From Dehalococcoidia bacterium (GTDB lineage: Bacteria; Chloroflexota; Dehalococcoidia; Dehalococcoidales; RBG-16-60-22), in assembly GCA_030613665.1 (NCBI GenBank), contig JAUWLN010000048.1, positions 1 through 11,759 of the forward strand: a stretch of DNA of 11,759 nucleotides. The letters run 5' to 3'. The position numbers and the translations under genes are program-made. Shown here one piece after another: positions 6,225 to 11,056 of this stretch (position 1 is the stretch's first letter; every line of letters starts with the position of its first letter). The notes beneath the pieces were generated by a model that was given only the letters and a program-made list of their open reading frames with translations, was not told where the DNA came from and did not search any database.

Positions 6225-6431
6225 TCTGAACTAGCCAGTAAAATCAGGCAGTGCCGGGGCCATAAAGGGCTGACGCAAGAACAGCTTGCCAGAAACATCG
6301 GTGTCTCACTGAACACCGTCCAGAGATGGGAATCAGGTAAAACAGCCCCGTCACCGCTGGCCATGGAAAAACTCCAAAGCTTGCTGGAAGATGTACTGGA
6401 AGGAGACCAACTCAGGTTATTTTTAGAATGA
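6222..6431 (+). CDS. XRE-family HTH regulator (69 aa)
   Basis: This small protein is almost only a Cro/CI-type helix-turn-helix domain: IRQCRGHKGLTQEQLARNIGVSLNTVQRWESGKTAPS, with the turn at NIGVS and recognition helix LNTVQRWESG. The last 20 residues form a short helical tail. It is the size of a phage Cro-like or plant-symbiont type single-domain regulator. Its stop codon overlaps the ATG of the glycosyltransferase by 4 bp (ATGA), so the two are translationally coupled. Likely role: DNA-binding repressor or autoregulator of this operon, given the palindrome over its own start. Confidence 0.88.
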   Translation: MSELASKIRQCRGHKGLTQEQLARNIGVSLNTVQRWESGKTAPSPLAMEKLQSLLEDVLEGDQLRLFLE

Positions 6432-7780
6432 ATAGCACTTATACGTTAGCAGACGGGACCGTTTACAGTAAAAGAAAAACCTTCTGTCCGTTTTCCATCC
6501 ATCCCCTGGAAACCTATGCTTCCATCATCGGCAACGAAAAAATAGAAAGACTACAGAGCATAAGCCAGCAGCTCAAAGGCCTCAAGGTGCTGGAACTTAA
6601 CTCCACTGCTCAGGGTGGTGGCGTCGCCGAGATGCTGTATAGCTCGGTCCCGTTCCTGAATATGCTGGGCATAGAGGCGGAATGGAAGATTATTCAGGGG
6701 CACAAAAGTTACTTCGAATGCACCAAGAAGCTGCACAATTTATTGCAGGGTATGAAAGGCTCTTTTACCCCGGCAATGAAGCGGACTTATCGCAGTCAGC
6801 TTGAGGAGTGCGTCAGCAACCACATTATCGACTATTCTCCCAATATCGTGAACGTAAATGACCCTCAGCCGATGTTATTATGCCAATACCTGAAAAAAAA
6901 CGGTGAACACTGGTTCTGGAGATGCCACATAGATATAGAGCCGGCAATACGGTCTAAGAATGGCCTGTTAAGCTTAATAAACGACTGGATTGTGGATTAT
7001 GATGCGGCTATATTCTCAGCGGCCCGCTATGTTTTTCCGCCCTGGCCCGTGCCCAAATTCATAATCCCTCCTTTTATTGACCCTCTTTCGGAAAAGAATC
7101 GAGAGCTTACCAGGGAGGAGATACATAAGGTTCTCGCGAAATACAAAATAGACCCAACAGTTCCCATAATCGCCCAGGTTGGAAGATTTGACCCCTGGAA
7201 AGGTCTGGACCGAACAATCGCAACATTCCGCCAGGTAAGGAAAGAGAGAAAGTGCCAGCTTGTGATAGCCGGAGGTTCCGCTTCCGACGACCCCGAAAGT
7301 GAGCGGATTCTGGACGATATTTACTCCAAAACAAGAGAAGACGAGGACATTCACATATTAAATCTTTCGCTGGATAACCGGCTCGAAAATTACATGGAGG
7401 TAAATGCACTCCAGCGCGCAGCGAGCGTGATAATGCAACCATCGACCAGGGAAGGTTTCGGGCTTGTGATTACCGAAGCATTGTGGAAAGGCAAACCGGT
7501 TATAGCAAGCAATGCGGGGGGCATACCCTTCCAGATTAAAAGAGGTGAGACGGGCTATTTTTACCAGAACCCGCAAATAACCGCGCAGAAAATAATCTAC
7601 TTACTGGATAACCCGCAGGTTGCTGAGAGAATAGGTAAAAGGGGCCGGAGATACGTACAGGAACACTTCCTGATTGTTGACCGGATAACCGACTATCTCA
7701 TGTCCATAATCATTACTATAAACTCAAACCCGGGCAGGAAAAAACTCACTGAATGCGTAACCGGCTTCTATCCATGGTGA
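6428..7780 (+). CDS. GT4 glycosyltransferase, TreT-like trehalose synthase
   Basis: This 450-residue retaining GT-B enzyme has an N-terminal block LELNSTAQGGGVAEML (55-70) followed by VPFLNMLGIEAEWKII. That block is characteristic of trehalose glycosyltransferring synthases (TreT), which join NDP-glucose and glucose to make trehalose in one step. The C-terminal half shows QVGRFDPWKGLD (250-261), with K258 as expected for phosphate contact, and the EX7E motif E342-GFGLVIT-E350 followed by NAGGIP (362-367). The length is slightly above the roughly 410 residues usual for TreT, with about 20 extra residues at the C terminus. Related GT4 enzymes (sucrose or trehalose phosphate synthases) are less likely given the N-terminal block. 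Coupled to the HTH gene by the 4-bp overlap, it is the main product of the operon. Trehalose is a compatible solute and stress protectant. Confidence 0.85.
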   Translation: MNSTYTLADGTVYSKRKTFCPFSIHPLETYASIIGNEKIERLQSISQQLKGLKVLELNSTAQGGGVAEMLYSSVPFLNMLGIEAEWKIIQGHKSYFECTKKLHNLLQGMKGSFTPAMKRTYRSQLEECVSNHIIDYSPNIVNVNDPQPMLLCQYLKKNGEHWFWRCHIDIEPAIRSKNGLLSLINDWIVDYDAAIFSAARYVFPPWPVPKFIIPPFIDPLSEKNRELTREEIHKVLAKYKIDPTVPIIAQVGRFDPWKGLDRTIATFRQVRKERKCQLVIAGGSASDDPESERILDDIYSKTREDEDIHILNLSLDNRLENYMEVNALQRAASVIMQPSTREGFGLVITEALWKGKPVIASNAGGIPFQIKRGETGYFYQNPQITAQKIIYLLDNPQVAERIGKRGRRYVQEHFLIVDRITDYLMSIIITINSNPGRKKLTECVTGFYPW

Positions 7781-7828
7781 GCACATTGGCCTTTTAGCGA
7801 TAAAACATTAAAACGATTCTAAAATAAT

Positions 7829-7854
7829 TAAGCCTCGGAATATTTCGAGGCTTA
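7829..7854. terminator. Bidirectional intrinsic terminator
   Basis: A perfect 9-bp stem TAAGCCTCG / CGAGGCTTA with an 8-nt loop. ATTTTAT follows closely on the plus strand, and TTATTTTAG on the minus strand. It lies between the glycosyltransferase stop (7780) and the end of the minus-strand small gene (7895), so it can end both transcripts. Confidence 0.78.
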
Positions 7855-7894
7855 CATTTTATACAACCGCACAACCTGGATTCTCAGGCCAATC

Positions 7895-8056
7895 CTAGCC
7901 CAAGAACCCGAGGAGCGCGGTTAAACCGGTGGCCTGTAAGAACAGCATACTGAAACCACTTATGAGGGAGAGCACAATAACAACCACGAAAAACCTTTCC
8001 AAAAGGCTTGCCACCTGCCATCTCCCCTTCCCTATAGATTCCGCCTTAATCTCTAT
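7895..8056 (-). CDS. Small single-TM protein with a non-standard ATA start (53 aa)
   Basis: A minus-strand frame ends at TAG (7895-7897). It encodes a basic N terminus with KGRWQ, one strong membrane helix (FFVVVIVLSLISG, about 22-34) and a second hydrophobic segment rich in Leu and Gly. A textbook ribosome site AAGGAGG (8063-8069) lies 6 nt before an ATA codon at 8056-8054, the only in-frame candidate there. ATA can initiate rarely, or the ATG has mutated. A second possible start is GTG (codon 15), with AAGGGGAG upstream, giving 39 aa. A consensus-like promoter and a shared terminator (7829-7854) frame the gene. No family is recognised. Confidence 0.55.
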   Translation of the reverse strand: MEIKAESIGKGRWQVASLLERFFVVVIVLSLISGFSMLFLQATGLTALLGFLG

Positions 8057-8213
8057 GTTGCACCTCCTTTCTTAAAAATAGGCGTCAGCCGCCACGAGTA
8101 AAAGAATCCGTTAGACGCGTTGATAGGAACGTAAAGGATGAGATTTAAAAACTGGGGACTAAGAACAAGTGAGCACGTCCCGCCCAGCCTCCACAACCAC
8201 TCAACTATGCTAG

Positions 8214-8242
8214 ATTATACCACAATGAATTTCGATATTCAA
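8214..8242 (-). promoter_or_regulatory. Promoter for the minus-strand small membrane gene
   Basis: On the minus strand, TTGAAT (8242-8237) and TATAAT (8219-8214) have an exact 17-bp spacer. It starts 5 bp from repeat R3. The predicted leader is about 150 nt, long for such a small gene, with a GGCG/CGCC mini-hairpin followed by TATTTTT just before the ribosome site. Confidence 0.7.
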
Positions 8243-8246
8243 ATTT

Positions 8247-8266
8247 GCAGCGGCTGGATTTGAACC
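8247..8266 (-). repeat. tRNA-Met 3'-end repeat R3
   Basis: Reads GCAGCG, GCTGG, ATTTGAA, CC: one base of the acceptor strand is missing, otherwise one difference from the tRNA. It closes the large K+ channel/trehalose module. Confidence 0.75.
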
Positions 8267-8347
8267 GCCGGACAATTAACTGTCAATATATCAATAGTGG
8301 TATTATTAGCTACATAGACAATAGATTTATAAGATGGATGTGTAACA

Positions 8348-8572
8348 ATGAACATTGGTGACAAAGTCAAAATAACGTGCGGCGAATTTCAAGGCAAAGA
8401 CGGTCAAATAAAGGCTCGCCATATGAATGCAATCCTGAAGGAAATGAAAAACATAAGAGCCGGAGTAATAATAACCAGTAGAAATAATGAAACACTGTAT
8501 AGCGTTCTTCTTGAAGGGGATAGAGACATCATGTATTTCCCGAAGAGTTGTCTTGAATTAATTTCCGATTAA
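8348..8572 (+). CDS. KOW-like small protein (74 aa)
   Basis: The N terminus MNIGDKVKITCGEFQGKDGQIK resembles a KOW motif: a GD-V-I-x-G-x-F-x-GxxG turn as in ribosomal L24, NusG and related SH3-like barrels. The rest (VIITSRNN, YSVLLEGDRDIMYFPKSCLELI) could complete a small beta barrel. KOW domains bind RNA or ribosomal proteins, but here the partner is unknown. No strong Shine-Dalgarno sequence precedes the ATG. The gene fills the module between R3 and R4, with its stop 49 bp before R4. Alternative reading: a stress-type DUF with an SH3 fold. Confidence 0.75.
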   Translation: MNIGDKVKITCGEFQGKDGQIKARHMNAILKEMKNIRAGVIITSRNNETLYSVLLEGDRDIMYFPKSCLELISD

Positions 8573-8621
8573 TAGTGAGCAGATGTAAAAAACATTAGCA
8601 TTCGTGCCTGTGAAACAAAGC

Positions 8622-8642
8622 GGCAGCGGGTGGGTTTGAACC
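8622..8642 (-). repeat. tRNA-Met 3'-end repeat R4
   Basis: GGCAGCG, GGTGG, GTTTGAA, CC: 18 of 21 match the tRNA end. The bases beyond the tRNA end, AAACAAAG, are shared with R5 and nearly with R7. Confidence 0.75.
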
Positions 8643-8676
8643 AGCAACCTCATATTTGGCATCGAAGGAGAGACAG

Positions 8677-8826
8677 GTGAGAAAAGATAGATTCATTGTT
8701 GGAATCATCTGTATTGCCTTGGCGGTATGGATGTTCTTGGCTGGTGCAAGTGGTGGTACTGTTGCTCCGGCTATCGCAGTTCTTATACTCGGTATAACTA
8801 TGATAGCGATTTCCAGACGAGGATAG
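8677..8826 (+). CDS. Small two-helix membrane protein (49 aa)
   Basis: A 49-codon frame from GTG 8677 to TAG 8824-8826. The product has a basic start (RKDR), a first membrane helix FIVGIICIALAVWMFLAG, a Gly-rich turn (ASGGT), a second helix APAIAVLILGITMIAI and a basic end (SRRG), giving a clear positive-inside hairpin. A ribosome site AAGGAG lies 8 nt upstream of the GTG. The gene fills the whole 206-bp interval between R4 and R5, starting 34 bp after one and ending 22 bp before the next. It is the smallest module and the clearest one-gene unit. No family or function is recognised. Confidence 0.72.
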   Translation: MRKDRFIVGIICIALAVWMFLAGASGGTVAPAIAVLILGITMIAISRRG

Positions 8827-8848
8827 TATACAGGATTAAAAACAAAGT

Positions 8849-8869
8849 GGCAGCGGCAGGATTTGACAT
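8849..8869 (-). repeat. tRNA-Met 3'-end repeat R5
   Basis: GGCAGCG, GCAGG, ATTTGA, then a break: 17 of 21 match. Its T-stem strand GCAGG is the exact complement of the CCTGC strand in today's tRNA gene, whereas the tRNA's own strand (GCGGG) leaves one mismatch. Confidence 0.7.
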
Positions 8870-8945
8870 CTCCTGTCGTTCCTTTTTATCCTGTAAAAAA
8901 CGGCGTCCGCTATAATGAGTTTTTTAATTAACCCGTGGATAGAGT

Positions 8946-9269
8946 ATGAGAATCGGCCTTCTGGAAATAATCGTCACAGCAATAATTATCATCGCGATCG
9001 TCCTGATAGCACGGATTACTCGAGCTAAGCCGGAGGATACCTCCCAAAACAAAGAGTCCCCGACAGATATCGCGACTTGGCGAGTAAAAGACTGGTCGGG
9101 AAAGCTGCGGAACCATTCAAAAAGACTGGGCATAGCATTTGTTGTTGCCGGAATATTATTCGCCCTGGCTGGAATAAGCATGTTCAGGTGGGCGGTACAG
9201 GGTTATGTATGGGCATTCGTTGCTATGGGTCTTGGATTTGTCCTTTTATTTCTGTCTCGAAGGAAGTAG
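8946..9269 (+). CDS. Three-helix membrane protein (107 aa)
   Basis: The protein starts with a membrane helix (about 5-23, LEIIVTAIIIIAIVLIA), followed by a soluble, polar linker of some 38 residues (RAKPEDTSQNKESPT and a basic RVKDWSGKLRNHSKR). Two further helices (about 62-79 and 85-103) end in SRRK. The family is not recognised. A -10 box TATAAT lies at 8911-8916 with no clear -35. The ribosome site is weak. Its stop lies 30 bp before R6, so it is the single gene of the R5-R6 module. Confidence 0.72.
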   Translation: MRIGLLEIIVTAIIIIAIVLIARITRAKPEDTSQNKESPTDIATWRVKDWSGKLRNHSKRLGIAFVVAGILFALAGISMFRWAVQGYVWAFVAMGLGFVLLFLSRRK

Positions 9270-9299
9270 TTCATTCCTTAAACAGACAAGCAAATAACC

Positions 9300-9320
9300 G
9301 GCAGCGGCTGGATTTGAACC
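9300..9320 (-). repeat. tRNA-Met 3'-end repeat R6
   Basis: GGCAGCG, GCTGG, ATTTGAA, CC: 20 of 21 match the tRNA end. The single difference is in the variable T-stem strand. Confidence 0.8.
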
Positions 9321-9323
9321 GTC

Positions 9324-9773
9324 TATGACTGTATTACATTCTACACAATCAGTTATATATCTCGATTTTCTTACCAGATTCCACGCACCCAGATATAGAA
9401 AATTCTCCGGCAATTCAGTCCTTGATTGACTACAATGCCGCAACACTTCGTCCCATCTCATTTCTAAGATAGTCTCCTATTTACTTAATTTCATCTCATC
9501 ACTCCCCTGTCCTAATTTCTTCCCCCATAGGGTTATAAATTATAAAAAAACGACTAGTATATTAGTACTATATTGAAACCTGCTGAAAAGAGCGATATTG
9601 AGACTGGCGGAATTAAAACGGCTTAATAACGGTTGCTGCCGTTATAGTACTTTAGTAACACATTGAAGCTAGCCAAAAAGTATTAATAGCGAAAAGCGCT
9701 GAAAAATAGAAATACAGAGGGTTTGTAGAAGTTGATAAGACTGATAACTGCCCAAAATCGCCGATAGATTTTC
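9324..9773. other. Gene-free stretch after R6
   Basis: About 450 bp without a convincing gene. A minus-strand frame (9461-9246) reads through R6 and looks like no known protein. The second half is AT-rich and holds an imperfect 36-bp direct repeat (9555-9590 and 9645-9680). The promoter of the winged-helix gene follows at 9774. Confidence 0.6.
9555..9680. repeat. Imperfect 36-bp direct repeat pair
   Basis: Copies at 9555-9590 and 9645-9680 match at 26 of 36 positions. Both begin TAGTA, contain TTAGTA, then ATTGAA, and end AAAAG. They lie 100-250 bp upstream of the winged-helix gene, where paired binding sites for a regulator would fit. They may also be the remains of a duplicated segment. 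Confidence 0.5.
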
Positions 9774-9804
9774 TTGACGCTTAGATATGTTACCCTGCTA
9801 TCAT
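9774..9804 (+). promoter_or_regulatory. Extended -10 promoter of the winged-helix gene
   Basis: TTGACG (9774-9779) and TATCAT (9799-9804) are 19 bp apart, which is long, but TG at 9796-9797 gives an extended -10 (TGCTATCAT) that can compensate. The start codon lies 35 bp downstream. Confidence 0.55.
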
Positions 9805-9839
9805 AAATCAATTTAGTAGAATAGTAGCAAGATCAGCTT

Positions 9840-10112
9840 ATGAGAGTGAATCAGCGCCGTTCCGATGTCGAAATAATTGCCGAAATGCTGAGAATCGGCG
9901 AGCGCGGTGCCGCAAAGACAAAGATTATGTACAACGCTAACATGAGCTATAGTCAGATGAAAAAGTACTTGCGTTTCCTGACAAATCAAGGTTACCTTGA
10001 TAGCGTGAGAACAGGTAATCCACATGTGACTTATCAGGCTACTGATAGAGGATTGAACCTGCTTAAAAGTATTGATGGCTTTACTGAAATACTTGGACAA
10101 TATGAAGGTTAA
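9840..10112 (+). CDS. Winged-helix DNA-binding protein (Sso10a / HTH_45-like)
   Basis: This 90-residue protein is a single winged-helix domain. It has a first helix (RRSDVEIIAEMLRIG), then AAKTKIMYNANMSYSQMKKYLRFLTNQGYLDS, with the recognition helix around YSQMKKYL, and a wing strand (VTYQATDRGLNLLKSI). The pattern K-T-x-I-M-Y-x-A-N-M-S-Y at the domain centre is typical of the archaeal-type HTH_45 / Sso10a-like family, which occurs in archaea and some Chloroflexota. It probably acts as a dimeric transcription factor. No good Shine-Dalgarno sequence precedes the ATG. The pair of direct repeats upstream might be its binding sites (inference). It is the single gene of the R6-R7 module. Confidence 0.85.
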   Translation: MRVNQRRSDVEIIAEMLRIGERGAAKTKIMYNANMSYSQMKKYLRFLTNQGYLDSVRTGNPHVTYQATDRGLNLLKSIDGFTEILGQYEG

Positions 10113-10214
10113 GCTGGAGCAGGCTGTTTAAACCCTCATAGTATCTTCTTACCAACACCGGATTACCGCTAATTTAACTCATCACATCCCGCAACTCCAG
10201 AAGCAAAAACAAGT

Positions 10215-10235
10215 GGCAGCGGCCGGATTTGAACC
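10215..10235 (-). repeat. tRNA-Met 3'-end repeat R7
   Basis: GGCAGCG, GCCGG, ATTTGAA, CC: 20 of 21 match. It is preceded by AAAACAAGT, close to the tRNA flank AAAGAAGT, so similarity runs about 8 bp beyond the tRNA end. Confidence 0.8.
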
Positions 10236-10299
10236 TGTCTTTTTCATATGTGAGAGAAGGTCAATAGTTTTATAGCACATTTTTTACGAGCAAATAAAG

Positions 10300-10305
10300 T
10301 ATAAT
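10300..10305 (+). promoter_or_regulatory. Candidate -10 box for the GNAT gene
   Basis: A perfect TATAAT 20 bp before the TTG start, in an AT-rich stretch. No clear -35 at 16-18 bp. Confidence 0.38.
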
Positions 10306-10325
10306 GGCGAGAAGAGGAAATAGCT

Positions 10326-10943
10326 TTGCTTAAACTAGAAAAGGAGCATATTAAACCAGCATCCCTGATGTTCTCAAGGGCATTTGAAGATGACCTTTTT
10401 AATACCTATGCTTTTCCTGACCCAGAAGAGAGAGTCAGGAAAATGCCTTATGCTTATGAGTTCCTTCTCCGCTACTATATTTCATATGGTGGATCTTTCA
10501 TAACCTCACCTGAATTAGAAGGAGTAGCAGTTTGGATTCATTCAGATAACCTGGGAACTTCTTTCTGGAGAATGATTATCTCTGGAGCTATCTGGCCAGC
10601 AATGAAAATGGGTATTGAAACTGGTAGAAGGATGCAGGTATTGAATAATTACATTGAAAGAAAGCATCGTGATCTAATGCCAAATAAGCACTGGTATCTA
10701 CTTCTACTAGGGGTAGGCCCAAAACACCAGGGAAAGGGATATGCTAGCCAGTTGTTGAATGGGATGCTCTCTGAGATTGATGGAGAAGGTTTACCCTGTT
10801 ATTTAGAAACGGAAGGCGACCGAAATGTATCAATATACCAGCACTTCGGCTTTAAAGTGATAGATAAATCCACTGTTCCAAATACACAGGTTAGCCTTGT
10901 AGCCATGATGAGAGAATCCAAGACAATTATTAGTAAGGCATAA
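10326..10943 (+). CDS. GNAT-family N-acetyltransferase
   Basis: A 205-residue protein with the acetyl-CoA pyrophosphate loop HQGKGYA (134-140; Q-x-x-G-x-G type) after the strand LLLLGVGP. The motif-B region then follows: CYLETEGDRNVSIYQHFGFKV. The N-terminal half (FSRAFEDD, MPYAYEFLLRYY) is like that of small-molecule GNATs related to puromycin/antibiotic acetyltransferases. The substrate is unknown. The start is TTG at 10326 with AGAGGA upstream; the next Met is at residue 15. The gene is visibly AT-rich (about 40% GC in one 60-nt sample at 10381, against about 60% at 2161), a sign of recent transfer. It is convergent with the tRNA, and its TAA ends 5 bp before the tRNA 3' end. Confidence 0.87.
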   Translation: MLKLEKEHIKPASLMFSRAFEDDLFNTYAFPDPEERVRKMPYAYEFLLRYYISYGGSFITSPELEGVAVWIHSDNLGTSFWRMIISGAIWPAMKMGIETGRRMQVLNNYIERKHRDLMPNKHWYLLLLGVGPKHQGKGYASQLLNGMLSEIDGEGLPCYLETEGDRNVSIYQHFGFKVIDKSTVPNTQVSLVAMMRESKTIISKA

Positions 10944-10948
10944 AGAAG

Positions 10949-11020
10949 TGGCAGCGGCGGGATTTGAACCTGCGACCAAGGGCTTATGAGTCCCCTGCTC
11001 TGCCACTGAGCTACGCTGCC
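10949..11020 (-). tRNA. tRNA-Met (CAT anticodon)
   Basis: The cloverleaf can be laid out on the minus strand: acceptor GGCAGCG/CGCTGCC, D-stem GCTC/GAGC, anticodon loop CTCATAA, T-loop TTCAAAT, discriminator A, no encoded CCA. The first acceptor pair is G-C, so this is not the initiator; elongator Met is most likely, with tRNA-Ile (lysidine-modified CAT) the alternative. Two weak points are A opposite G at the base of the anticodon loop and A opposite C in the T-stem (GCAGG/CCCGC). The T-stem strand of R5 would repair the second one. Its 3' end is the source of seven repeats in the array. Confidence 0.9.
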
Positions 11021-11056
11021 AACAGAGTAGAATATAGCATCAATACGCTTTAATTG

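Larger units (their letters stand above)
4308..11020 (-). mobile_element. Tandem array of seven modules bounded by tRNA-Met 3'-end repeats
   Basis: The tRNA-Met at 10949-11020 and seven copies of its 3' end stand in one orientation. Module borders (start of each GGCAGCG) are 4308, 5179, 8247, 8622, 8849, 9300, 10215 and 10950. Module lengths are about 871, 3068, 375, 227, 451, 915 and 735 bp. Duplication of a tRNA 3' end is the known mark left when an element integrates by tyrosine recombinase at that site, and repeated insertions give tandem att copies. Here no recombinase is visible in any module, so mobilisation would have to be in trans, or the integrases have been lost. Several repeats are degraded (5179 most), which suggests insertions of different age. 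The composite call is inference from repeat order and orientation. Confidence 0.55.

Noticed and set aside
9246..9461. Minus-strand open frame of 71 codons reading through R6, with an AGGAG upstream
   Set aside because: It could be an integrase tail, as such tails often overlap tRNA-end sites, but no catalytic motif or recognisable fold is visible, and part of the frame lies antisense to the 107-aa membrane gene.
4308..10970. CRISPR array
   Set aside because: The direct repeats are 21 bp but spacers range from about 200 to 3000 bp and hold genes; no cas gene is present.
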